Below, piece by piece: positions 6,963-13,607 of a stretch of DNA of 13,607 nucleotides (position 1 is the first letter of the stretch; every line of letters starts with the position of its first letter). Source of the DNA: VGWB01 sp964480945 (lineage in GTDB: Bacteria; Bacteroidota; Ignavibacteria; UBA10030); NCBI GenBank assembly GCA_964480945.1, contig CAYZRX010000090.1, forward strand, positions 1 through 13,607, read 5' to 3'. The translations under genes were made by a program, and so were the position numbers. The notes under the pieces are model-generated. The model ran no database searches and was not told where the DNA came from. It saw only the letters and a program-made list of their open reading frames with translations.

Positions 6963-8129
6963 GTGTCCTGGGGGATCAGAATGGTGAGAAGCCCGTCGCG
7001 ATCGCGCCTATTGTGTGTGCTGGCATTGTTCATTTCGACGGTCGGCACCGCGCTGTCGCAGGGCCAGCCCCGGGCCACAATTTCGGGGTCGGTGCTCGAC
7101 GACTCGACATCGGTCGTCCTTGAGAACGTCAACGTTTTCATAGCTCGCACGACCCTCGGATCGAACACGAATCGTTTCGGGCGATTCGAGATCCGAAACG
7201 TCCCCGTGGGATTGTACGAGTTCGTTGCTTCGAGAATCGGTTACGCAACACGCTCGATACGAGTCACGCTCGCAGAATCCGGGAGGAGGGATCTCGAGAT
7301 ACGGGTGCGGCAGGCCGCGCTGCAATTGGGGGAAGTAGAGGTCTCAGCGCCGGATCCCGCCGAGTGGAGGATGCAGCTTCAGAAATTCACGACCCTGTTT
7401 CTCAGCACTTCCCGCAATGCCGAAGAATGCAGAGTTATGAACCCAGAGGTCCTCGATTTCTTGACAGACGAAGGGGGCACGTTCGGAGCAACAGCACGTG
7501 CTCCTCTCGAAATCGATAATTGTGCCCTTGGATATCACATTCAGTACCATCTGACTCTTTTTAGATTCGGCAGCGCACCCTATGGCAGACCGACTTCAAG
7601 ACAACGGGTCGGGACGAACGTCGTCACGTCGGAGGGCTTGCCGAAGTATGCCGAGATGGATGCTGCGACCCCGGAGGAAAAGGAGCGATGGAAGGAGGAT
7701 CGAGTGCGGGCGTTCAAGGGCTCTCTCCGCCAGTTCCTTATATCGCTTTTCAACGGCGAGCTGGAGAAAGAAGGATTCCGAATGTTCCTTGAGCCCCACA
7801 TCACGACTGCAGATTGGAATCCTTTGCGGCGGCAGGTGAAGGAGGAGGACATCCTCTCGGCCGGTTCGACGCCGTACGAGAAGATCATGCGCTTCAAGGG
7901 ATTTCTTGAAGTGGAATATGCCCGAGAGCAAATCGAGCCTACGTACGACTTGCTCAAGAAGGCAGGCACGGAGGCTCAAGTTTCCTGGGTTCGCCTGAAC
8001 TATGATGCCATCACCGTGAACTCTCGCGGTCTTATCAAAGAGTGGTTTCCGACGGAGGTTTACGGCTACTGGGCGTGGGAGCGTATGGCCGACGCGCTGC
8101 CGCTGGACTACGAGCCTGAGGAAGAGTGA
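6963..8129 (+). CDS. Secreted protein with carboxypeptidase-regulatory-like domain
   Basis: 388 residues from GTG 6963. A basic start and hydrophobic core (RLLCVLALFISTVGTALS, to about residue 32) form a signal peptide. Residues about 38-127 are a CarboxypepD_reg-like beta-sandwich: ATISGSVLDDSTSVVLENVN, NRFGRFEIRNVPVGLYEF, GYATRSIRV, LGEVEVSA. The remaining 260 residues (AEWRMQLQKFTTLFLSTS, NAEECRVMNPEVLDFL, RAPLEIDNCALGYHIQYHL) match the pattern of an uncharacterised family common in Bacteroidota that pairs this sandwich with a second domain of unknown role. It is too short to be a TonB-dependent receptor, and no barrel follows. It probably acts in the periplasm or at the outer membrane. 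It begins four bases after the GWxTD stop and is translated with it. A weak hairpin lies downstream. Function unknown. Confidence 0.8.
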   Translation: MSWGIRMVRSPSRSRLLCVLALFISTVGTALSQGQPRATISGSVLDDSTSVVLENVNVFIARTTLGSNTNRFGRFEIRNVPVGLYEFVASRIGYATRSIRVTLAESGRRDLEIRVRQAALQLGEVEVSAPDPAEWRMQLQKFTTLFLSTSRNAEECRVMNPEVLDFLTDEGGTFGATARAPLEIDNCALGYHIQYHLTLFRFGSAPYGRPTSRQRVGTNVVTSEGLPKYAEMDAATPEEKERWKEDRVRAFKGSLRQFLISLFNGELEKEGFRMFLEPHITTADWNPLRRQVKEEDILSAGSTPYEKIMRFKGFLEVEYAREQIEPTYDLLKKAGTEAQVSWVRLNYDAITVNSRGLIKEWFPTEVYGYWAWERMADALPLDYEPEEE

Positions 8130-8239
8130 CGGGCTGAATGAACGTAGGTGAGCATTACGTTGGTGCAACAGGTTGTAAGTCGAAATGCCTACCCGCTGCG
8201 CCTTCCGGCGGGTCATGTTCTTTAGGAGCCAGGCAGCAA
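8130..8239. other. Spacer with 16-base motif copy 2 and weak terminator-like hairpin
   Basis: GTTGTAAGTCGAAATG at 8172-8187 is the second copy of the motif at 4075-4090 (one mismatch), again about 42 bases after a + strand stop codon. It does not form the ATTTCGAC arm here. Instead a hairpin ACCCGC-(11)-GCGGGT (8191-8213) followed by CATGTTCTTT may end transcription of the GWxTD operon; the T-run is imperfect, so this is tentative. Confidence 0.4.
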
Positions 8240-8305
8240 ACCCTCACCCTCGTTCCCTCTCCCGTAGGACGGGAGAGGGACGTCACGAAGTGACAGCGTG
8301 AGGGT
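8240..8305 (+). repeat. Structured palindromic repeat, copy B
   Basis: This is the most complete copy. Outer arms ACCCTCAC (8240-8247) and GTGAGGGT (8298-8305) are perfect. Inside are CCCTCTCCCGT-AGG-ACGGGAGAGGG (8255-8279) and GTCAC-GAA-GTGAC (8282-8294). Bases 8250-8296 are identical to 4265-4311. It ends 16 bases before the ATG of the DUF559 gene. Confidence 0.8.
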
Positions 8306-8321
8306 CGAGGGAAAGAACACA

Positions 8322-8684
8322 ATGCCCTATCCGCACTATATCATCGACATCGCTCGTCGACTACGGAAGAACCCGACTCCTGCAGAAGCGTTGCTATGGG
8401 AATGCTTGCGAAACAGGCGGCTCAAGGGATTGAAGTTTGCCCGTCAGCACCCGTTCGGGAATTATGTTGCTGACTTCTATTGTGCTGAGTTGAAGTTGGT
8501 GGTTGAAACGGAAGGAGGAGTGCACCAGCAGCCGGGCTAAAAAGAATATGATGCCAAACGTATGGAGGAGCTGACGTTGAGGGGATTACAGATCCTTCGG
8601 TTTTCGAACGTGGAGGTTCTCCACCGAACAGCCGAAGTCTTGGAGAAGATCTCAAGTGTGAAGGAAAGCCGACGATGCGGGTGA
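8322..8684 (+). pseudogene. DUF559 (Vsr/REase-like) endonuclease-domain gene, broken by TAA
   Basis: From ATG 8322 the frame reads MPYPHYIIDIARRLRKNPTP, AEALLWECLRNRR, KGLKFARQHPFGNYVADFYC, then a TAA at 8538-8540. It continues as KEYDAKRMEELTLRGLQILR, FSNVEVL to TGA 8682-8684. This is the full DUF559 layout (about 120 residues): helical start, DFYC strand, acidic strand, then KEYDxxRxxEL and RFSNxEV. In intact relatives the broken spot reads roughly Q-K-E-Y-D, so CAA to TAA explains the stop. The family belongs to the restriction-endonuclease-like superfamily; Asp51 (of DFYC) and Glu62 are expected active-site residues. The second acid, normally Asp in E-x-D, is Glu64 here (VVETEGG). There is no clear Shine-Dalgarno site. 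It sits between repeat copies B and C. An upstream in-frame GTG at 8298 lies inside the repeat. Probably inactive. Confidence 0.85.
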
Positions 8685-8694
8685 TGCTTGGTTT

Positions 8695-8760
8695 ACCCCG
8701 TCCCGGTGTGTCCCGCGCCGGGGGCGGGGTGTGGGTTGTCACGACGTGACTGGGTGCGGG
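8695..8760 (+). repeat. Diverged palindromic repeat, copy C
   Basis: It has the same layout as copy B with diverged sequence: a stem ACCCCG (8695-8700) / CGGGGT (8725-8730) with an inner CCCGC/GCGGG alternative, then GTCAC-GAC-GTGAC (8738-8750), then GGGTGCGGG. It begins 10 bases after the end of the DUF559 frame and finishes five bases from the homoserine dehydrogenase stop codon, so it may also form the 3' end of that transcript on the other strand. Confidence 0.55.
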
Positions 8761-8765
8761 CCCGA

Positions 8766-9806
8766 CTAGAAGAGAAGACTCAGCAGATCATTGAGAACGC
8801 CGTAGGCTGTGTCGTAGAGCGTAGGATCGGTCTCGGTGATGACGAAAGGCGCCAGGAGGTCGGTCTCGATCATCAGGATGGAGCCGCTCTCGTGAATCGG
8901 AGCGAGTGGGTGTCCGTGCTCCACCTCCTCAAGAGCCACTTTGGTACGCACGCTGCTTCCTTCCCTCCAGGCTTTGCAGATCAACTTCAAGTGTTTTCCA
9001 GATTGAACTGCTCGTTGTGTATCCTGAACTGAAACGTGCGTGATCCCCTGGCGATCCACGTCGAAGGGGGTCAACGACGCGCCCATCAGGGCATTGGCAA
9101 GCACCGTGATCTTCGCGGCGGCGTCCCATCCTTCGAGATCATGCCGAGGATCCGCCTCTGCAAATCCCTCCTTCTGTGCGATCTTCACGGCATCCTTGAG
9201 CGATTCCCCTTGCTCCATGCGGGAGAGGACGAAGTTCGTCGTGGAGTTAAGGACTCCCGACAAGCCCGTAACCCTGCATCCCTTGAGTCCGCTTCGGGCG
9301 AGACTGAACACCGGCGTCCCATCCATCACCGTCGATTCATGCAGGAACTTCACGCCGTTCTTCCGCGCCAGCTCCTGGAGCTCGTGGTAGGCGAACGCCG
9401 CGGGCGCTTTGTTTGCCGTCACGACATGCCTGCCGTGGCCGAGCGCCTCACGCACGTGCGACAACGCGGGCTCTCCGCGCTGCTGGATTGAAAGGGTGGA
9501 GAGCTCGACGAGCACGTCGTACTCCAACCGGCGAGCAGCGTCGAGGCCTGAAATCGTAACGAACTCAGGACCCAGGGTGGAGAATCGGCCCCCCTCACGG
9601 ATGTCTCGCAGCGCCTTTGGCACATCGACGCCGGATTGATTGACCAATGCCCCGTGCGATTTCGTCACGATTCCGATTACAGACAGGTCGAGGTTCTTCA
9701 AATTCTCATACTTCTCCCGTTCTTCGAACAGGATCTCGGCCACCTTCCGTCCGACATTTCCGAATCCGATAATGAGGGCGCGCAGCGGTCTGTTGCCTTC
9801 GTTCAT
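8766..9806 (-). CDS. hom: Homoserine dehydrogenase (short form, no ACT domain)
   Basis: 346 residues. It catalyses the NAD(P)H-dependent reduction of aspartate semialdehyde to homoserine, the branch step to threonine and methionine, in the cytoplasm. Visible motifs are the Rossmann loop GFGNVG (14-19), TANKAP (130-135, with the conserved Lys133), HESTVMDGTPVF (156-167), GVLNSTTNF (184-192) and the family signature EGFAEADPRHDLEGWDAAAK (203-222), containing Asp218 and Lys222, the expected catalytic pair. The chain ends shortly after the substrate domain, so the C-terminal ACT regulatory domain of longer homologues is absent and classical threonine feedback through ACT is not expected. The start ATG (9806-9804) directly follows the stop of the upstream gene as TAGATG, with AGGGAAG just before it, so translation is coupled. 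All key residues are present and the gene looks intact. Confidence 0.95.
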   Translation of the reverse strand: MNEGNRPLRALIIGFGNVGRKVAEILFEEREKYENLKNLDLSVIGIVTKSHGALVNQSGVDVPKALRDIREGGRFSTLGPEFVTISGLDAARRLEYDVLVELSTLSIQQRGEPALSHVREALGHGRHVVTANKAPAAFAYHELQELARKNGVKFLHESTVMDGTPVFSLARSGLKGCRVTGLSGVLNSTTNFVLSRMEQGESLKDAVKIAQKEGFAEADPRHDLEGWDAAAKITVLANALMGASLTPFDVDRQGITHVSVQDTQRAVQSGKHLKLICKAWREGSSVRTKVALEEVEHGHPLAPIHESGSILMIETDLLAPFVITETDPTLYDTAYGVLNDLLSLLF

Positions 9807-11000
9807 CTACTTCCCTTTCGCCATCTGTTTTATCTCCCGCAGAAGGCGGGATGTCTCCTCCTCGATATTATAGAGAGAGATTCCGACGCGCGTGACGCCC
9901 CCTCGCTCGAGCAAACCCAGGACTTCGATCGGACGGATCGCATAGAAGTGTCCATCCCACGCACAGATTCCACACTCGCCAAGGCGCGTGCAGACTTCTT
10001 GGGCCGTCTTGCCGGCGAGGGTGAAGGAGATCGTTGGGGCTCGCTGCGGCGAGTCGAGGTTCGGGCCGTAGATTGTGACCTCAGGAATTGCGCTCAGCCC
10101 GCGGTACAGTGCGGTCGCCAGGTGATGTTCGTACTCGGCGATGAGCTGCAGGCCGCTGACGACCTGAGACCTTAGATCCGCTCCGGTTCCAAACGACGCA
10201 ATGTATTCAATGGCAGCCTTGACTCCCGCGATCGCCGCGTGGTTCAGTGTCCCCGTCTCGATCTTGTACGGAGCGATCTGATCCTGCGTCTCCAGCCGGT
10301 CCGGCTCGAGCTCATCCAGGAGTCCCTCGCGGGCATAGAGGATGCCGACATGCGGCCCGTAGAACTTGTAGGCAGAGCAGAGGAGAAAATCTGCATCCAG
10401 TGCTTCAACATCGATTGGAAAATGCGGCGCGTAGTGCACGGCGTCCACGAGGAGCCACGCTCCCACCGACGATGCGATCTCACGAGCGAGAACCAGGTTG
10501 TTGACAGTGCCGAGAGCATTTGACGCGCCTCCCAGGGCGATGAGGCGCGTGCGCGAAGTGGCCTTCGCCCGCATATCGTCATAGTCCAGCGTTCCGTCAG
10601 ATTTCATCAGCACCTCGCGCACGACGATCCCATGTTCGCCAAGCGCCAGCCAAGGCCCTCGGTTTGCCTCGTGGTCGAGCTGCGTGATGAGGATTTCGTC
10701 TCTCGGCTTCAGCCAGCGAGCGATGGCTTTGCTCAAAGAGTAGGTCAGCGTTGTCATGTTGGCGCCGAGGGAGATCGTGCGGCTGCTCCTCGTCCCCAGA
10801 AATGTTGCAATGACCTGCCGTGCTTCCTCGAGAAGCCGGTCGGTCTCCCGGGTTGTGACGAAACATCCGTGGGTGTTGGAGTTGCAGGTTGTGTAGTAGT
10901 GCACGACAGCATCGATGACTTGCTTTGGCACCTGCGTCCCGGCCGGGCCGTCGAGGTAGGCCAGACGAACACGGTTGTAGGTCCGCTTCAGAGAGGGGAA
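9807..11000 (-). CDS. Class V aminotransferase, cysteine desulfurase-like (VC1184-type), 5' end in gap
   Basis: 397 residues are visible; the start lies in the N gap. The sequence begins FPSLKRTYNRVRLAYLDGPA and continues GTQVPKQVIDAV, NSNTHGCFVTTRETD, QLDHEANRGPW, LLVDAVHYAPHFPIDV and CSAYKFYGPHVGILY, whose Lys (codon 10365-10367) should bind PLP. The DxVHYAPH and SAYKFYGPH forms fit the cysteine desulfurase-like family typified by VC1184 rather than IscS or SufS themselves, which have DAAQ/DGAQ and S-x-H-K. The C-terminus, GICAWDGHFYAIRPIEVLGL then GGVTRVGISLYN, also fits. A Cys occurs in GICAWDG, but I cannot say whether it plays the role of the desulfurase Cys. Perhaps 10-20 residues are missing. 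Reaction and substrate for this subfamily are not established. It is joined to homoserine dehydrogenase without a spacer, hinting at an amino-acid or sulfur-metabolism link. Confidence 0.88.
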   Translation of the reverse strand, partial: FPSLKRTYNRVRLAYLDGPAGTQVPKQVIDAVVHYYTTCNSNTHGCFVTTRETDRLLEEARQVIATFLGTRSSRTISLGANMTTLTYSLSKAIARWLKPRDEILITQLDHEANRGPWLALGEHGIVVREVLMKSDGTLDYDDMRAKATSRTRLIALGGASNALGTVNNLVLAREIASSVGAWLLVDAVHYAPHFPIDVEALDADFLLCSAYKFYGPHVGILYAREGLLDELEPDRLETQDQIAPYKIETGTLNHAAIAGVKAAIEYIASFGTGADLRSQVVSGLQLIAEYEHHLATALYRGLSAIPEVTIYGPNLDSPQRAPTISFTLAGKTAQEVCTRLGECGICAWDGHFYAIRPIEVLGLLERGGVTRVGISLYNIEEETSRLLREIKQMAKGK

Positions 11001-11100
11001 NNNNNNNNNNNNNNNNNNNNNNNNNNNNNNNNNNNNNNNNNNNNNNNNNNNNNNNNNNNNNNNNNNNNNNNNNNNNNNNNNNNNNNNNNNNNNNNNNNNN
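11001..11100. other. Scaffold gap of 100 N
   Basis: Exactly 100 Ns, the usual placeholder for a gap of unknown length. It removes the start of the aminotransferase gene and the 3' end of the LamG gene, so their true spacing, any gene between them and even the correctness of the join cannot be judged. Any frame read through it is artificial. Confidence 0.98.
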
Positions 11101-12021
11101 TGGATTCCCCGCATGATGCGTTGCGCCCACGGTGATCTCCTGGCTGCACGGCACGGTGGTCACGCCCATCACGCCCACGTGCCTGGACGGAACTCCGGCG
11201 ACCCCATCCACATAGAGCTGTACGCGCTCCGTTTCGGCCAGTGAACCGTCGAACATCAGGGCAAAATGAAACCAACGTCCTAACGGAATGATTCCGCTCT
11301 GTTTCTCAAGATATGCGCTCGCATCGAGCTTGCTCGCGACGAATCCTTTCAGCCTTCCATCGTGATCGTGTGTCACAGACCACTGATAAGGCCCGGCGGC
11401 CCCGCCAGCCGCTTTGGCAACGATCACCCCACCACCTTGATACCCCGGATACTGATCCGTCTTTGCCCAGCCGGTTACGGTGAATTTTGCGACGGGCGCT
11501 GAGAAGATCCAGTCGAGCGCGTTCCCCAGCCGCACGTAGCTTGACGCTCCGTCGAAAGAGAGCGCGCCTTTGGGCTTGCCGAATCTGTCAGGCACCCACT
11601 CAACTGCATAAGGAATGCCGTCCGGGCTGCTCCCGGCTCGGTCGTGCGTCGAGCCGTCGAACGGATAGTCGGCGACAGGGCCACGTGTGAGCGCAGCCCG
11701 AGTTCGTCTGGGCGTCAAGAGAATATCGGCAGTCGTATTGTCCGAGCTGACATTGACGCTCACACGCTTGTCAAAGTATCCGGGTTTGGTCGCGATAACC
11801 CTGTATCGACCGAGCTTCAACCCGTGCATCACGTACCTCCCTTCGGAGTCCGTGACTGCAGTTCCGCTGACAGGACTTGTTCTCACTTCAGCCATCGGCA
11901 CAGGGACGCCATCCGTGGCATCGACAACCCGCCCGCTGATTCCCCCCGTGTTCGCAGCTTGACGTGCGACGCCAAACGCGATGGGGAGAAGGAAGAGCGT
12001 CAACAGCAGAGTGCGCACCAT
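11101..12021 (-). CDS. Secreted CarboxypepD_reg + LamG (concanavalin A-like) protein, 3' end in gap
   Basis: The 307 visible residues start at ATG 12021-12019, preceded by GGAGGG. The signal peptide is about 1-21 (MVRTLLLTLFLLPIAFGVAR). Residues 26-104 are a carboxypeptidase-regulatory-like sandwich: GGISGRVVDATDGVPVPMAE, TDSEGRYVMHGLKLGRYRV, GYFDKRVSV. From 115 a Laminin-G-like/LamGL domain begins: PVADYPFDGSTHDRAG, GALSFDGASSYVRLGN, FTVTGWAKTD, RWFHFALMFDGS, VQLYVDGV, QEITVGATHHAGNP, cut by the gap just before the strand where an 'x-G-x-I-D-E-V' segment is expected. Such proteins are exported and usually bind carbohydrate or other surface ligands; no ligand can be named. Length, any further domains and a sorting tail are unknown. 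It lies upstream of the aminotransferase on the same strand, with no evidence of a functional link. Confidence 0.85.
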
Positions 12022-12381
12022 TTTGCCCTCCAGGTCGGAACACTTAAATGCCGGGGATAGCGGTTACTTGCCCCTCCCCGAAACGGCATCAATCCTTCAA
12101 TTCAACTGTCTTCTAGGGAAGTCACTCACGCGGTCAGAAGGGACTGTCGGAAATCTATCGAAGATGAATGCGAGAATCAAGGAGATCGTCGGATCGAGTG
12201 GTGACGACAGAGTGAGTTGTTCCCGCCCGCTAGAAGACCGAACAGTCTGAATCACGTCCCAAAAATGCAACTTCTCTGCAGAATTTCCGTCCCCATGATC
12301 GTATGGGGCCACGCACTAGCTGTCATCCCTTCAATCCCAACCTCTTTTTGTGATTTGGCGAATATGCCAACCAAGGAGCTC
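12022..12381. other. 360-base divergent intergenic region
   Basis: It separates two divergent genes for secreted proteins and should hold both promoters, but I find no convincing -10/-35 or TTTG/TAnnTTTG pair. A perfect dyad CCCCAT-GATCGT-ATGGGG lies at 12291-12308, about 75 bases before the DUF5916 start, a possible operator. A short open frame in the middle has no ribosome binding site and no recognisable motif. Confidence 0.45.
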
Positions 12382-13607
12382 ATGCGCACATCACTTGTTC
12401 TTCTCCTCCTTTGTTCGTTTGCCGCCAGCACGTTCGCCAACGGAGACAGAGTTCTCAGACTCAAGAAAACGACCGCCCGGATCATCATCGATGGTGTCAT
12501 CGATTCGGTGTGGAGCACTGCGGATTCCGCGACCGGCTTCATACAGCTGCAACCCTACTACGGCAAAGAATCGTCGCGGCGCACTGTCGCCAAGGTCCTC
12601 ACGACCGAAGAGTCCCTCTACTGCCTGATGGTGTGCTACGACCAGCGCGACAGCATTCAGGCGATTACGAGCACTCTCGACAACGCCCAAGGTGACATCG
12701 TGTCGATCATGCTGGACACCTTCAACGATAAGCGAACGGCCTACAAGCTGGCGGTCGCCGCTTCGGGCGCGAGGGCGGATTGCCGCCTGCTCGACGATGC
12801 GCGGAATAGAGACTACAATTGGGATGGCGTGTGGTTCTCAGCTACGAAGATCTATGACTGGGGATATGTGGTTGAATGGGAGATACCATATCGTTCCATC
12901 CAGTATGACAAGTCGCTGACGGAGTGGGGTCTCGACTTTGATCGGTGGATGCCGACACGGAACGAGGATACGTACTGGTGTTCGTACACAGAAAATGAGG
13001 GACAGAGGGTTTCGAAGTTCGGAAAGCTCGTCTTTGAAGATTTCCAGCCGACCATCAAGGGCGATAATCTGGAGTTCTATCCAACCGGGATCACGAGGGC
13101 CACGTACCTTGACGATGGAAAGTACAAAGGTGAGCCCGACGCCGGGCTCGATATCTTCTACAACCCCTCTCAGAGGCTCACCTTCCAGTTGACGGCCAAT
13201 CCGGACTTCGCACAAATCGAAGCCGATCCGTTTGCGTTCAACATCTCGCGATATGAGACGTACTTTGACGAGCGGCGTCCGTTCTTCACGCAGGGGAACG
13301 AGGTCTTCATGCCCACGGGGCGCGAGCGGAACACCGGCTTCTATCGCCCCATGGAGCTTTTCTACTCCCGAAGAATCGGGAAGAAGCTGCCCGACGGCTC
13401 TGAGGTCCCACTGCAGGTCGGGACGAGAGCGTTCGGCCGTCTGGACGACTGGGAATACGGCGGTTTCCTTGCGATGACCGGCGCGCGTGACTATGTTTCC
13501 GACGGCGAGCGATCCACGGAGCCGAAGGCTCTCTTTGGCTCTGTGCGGTTGAAACGGCAGATATTCGATAATTCGTCGATCGGAATCCTGTTCGTCGGGA
13601 AGCACGA
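12382..13607 (+). CDS. Secreted CBM9-like + DUF5916 protein, 3' end outside window
   Basis: 408 residues are visible and the frame is open to the right edge. A signal peptide (MRTSLVLLLLCSFAASTFA, cleavage before NGD) precedes a CBM9/DOMON-like beta-sandwich (about 25-215): ARIIIDGVIDSVWSTADSAT, ESLYCLMVCYDQ, VSIMLDTFNDKR, NWDGVWFSATKIYDWGYVVE, WEIPYRSI. The DUF5916 signature follows: NPDFAQIEADPFAFNISRYE (from 273), YFDERRPFFTQGNEVF (294-309) and LFYSRRIG. Full members run to about 700-850 residues, and the C-terminal part is predicted to be an outer-membrane-type barrel, so about half is missing. The ligand is unknown. I prefer ATG 12382 because AAGGAG lies just before it (12373-12378, a short spacing of three bases) and it opens a normal signal peptide; the in-frame ATG at 12364 has no ribosome binding site. 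It is divergent from the LamG gene. Confidence 0.88.
   Translation, partial: MRTSLVLLLLCSFAASTFANGDRVLRLKKTTARIIIDGVIDSVWSTADSATGFIQLQPYYGKESSRRTVAKVLTTEESLYCLMVCYDQRDSIQAITSTLDNAQGDIVSIMLDTFNDKRTAYKLAVAASGARADCRLLDDARNRDYNWDGVWFSATKIYDWGYVVEWEIPYRSIQYDKSLTEWGLDFDRWMPTRNEDTYWCSYTENEGQRVSKFGKLVFEDFQPTIKGDNLEFYPTGITRATYLDDGKYKGEPDAGLDIFYNPSQRLTFQLTANPDFAQIEADPFAFNISRYETYFDERRPFFTQGNEVFMPTGRERNTGFYRPMELFYSRRIGKKLPDGSEVPLQVGTRAFGRLDDWEYGGFLAMTGARDYVSDGERSTEPKALFGSVRLKRQIFDNSSIGILFVGKH

Noticed and set aside
7596..8216. A 206-codon open frame on the - strand opposite the CarboxypepD_reg-like gene
   Set aside because: Low-complexity Arg/Leu-rich translation, no family motif, and the + strand gene is well supported.
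8298..8321. Start of the DUF559 gene at GTG 8298
   Set aside because: That GTG is part of the outer arm GTGAGGGT of repeat copy B, and the extra residues do not match the family, whose N-terminus fits ATG 8322.
97..8540. Alternative genetic code with TAG and TAA as sense codons
   Set aside because: The two in-frame stops would need to encode Trp and Gln respectively, and TAG, TAA and TGA all end intact neighbouring genes at the expected lengths.
10597..12021. Open frames running through the N gap that fuse the LamG protein to aminotransferase-strand sequence
   Set aside because: The N run is translated as unknown residues and its length is arbitrary. Past the gap this frame is out of phase with the real aminotransferase (SSGLPRRPGRDAG-like shadow), so the fusion is an artefact.
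12163..12250. Small protein gene in the divergent intergenic region
   Set aside because: No ribosome binding site, no motif and no sign of coding bias in a short frame.

Overview
The window looks like a piece of a metagenome-assembled or draft bacterial chromosome (it contains a 100-N scaffold gap). By eye the GC content is moderately high, and most genes have strong AGGAGG-type ribosome binding sites. The gene families (GWxTD, DUF5916, CarboxypepD_reg-like secreted proteins, LamG proteins, a short homoserine dehydrogenase) suggest a member of the FCB group, such as an Ignavibacteria/Chlorobi-like or other deep Bacteroidota lineage. Acidobacteriota or Gemmatimonadota cannot be excluded. This placement is inference from gene content, not from a marker gene.

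Left part (1-4033, + strand): the tail of a PhnB-like VOC gene broken by an in-frame TAG; a SnoaL/NTF2-like small enzyme; a DoxX-family membrane protein; then a probable two-gene unit of a secreted TIM-barrel (glycosidase-like) protein and a small membrane protein with a soluble N-terminal domain, which starts at GTG.

First repeat-rich spacer (4034-4565): a GTCGAAAT hairpin, two copies of a structured palindromic repeat, then a set of three abutting inverted repeats just upstream of a TTGACA box, leading into the next operon.

Middle part (4566-8129, + strand): a tightly coupled pair made of an exported TPR/GWxTD protein and a secreted protein with a carboxypeptidase-regulatory-like domain. 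Both start at GTG, and the second gene's ribosome binding site lies inside the first gene.

Second repeat-rich spacer (8130-8765): the same 16-base motif and palindromic repeat as in the first spacer, followed by a DUF559 endonuclease-like gene broken by TAA, and a diverged copy of the repeat on its other side. This looks like a small decaying mobile cassette.

Right part (8766-12021, - strand): homoserine dehydrogenase and a VC1184-type class V aminotransferase/cysteine desulfurase-like gene joined as TAGATG. The aminotransferase runs into the N gap, beyond which lies the 5' part of a secreted CarboxypepD_reg + LamG protein. Divergently, from 12382, a secreted CBM9-like + DUF5916 protein runs off the right edge.

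I see no complete novel defence or mobile system, no CRISPR array and no tRNA/rRNA. The most interesting material is non-coding: the DUF559-associated structured repeats and the overlapping dyads upstream of the GWxTD operon.
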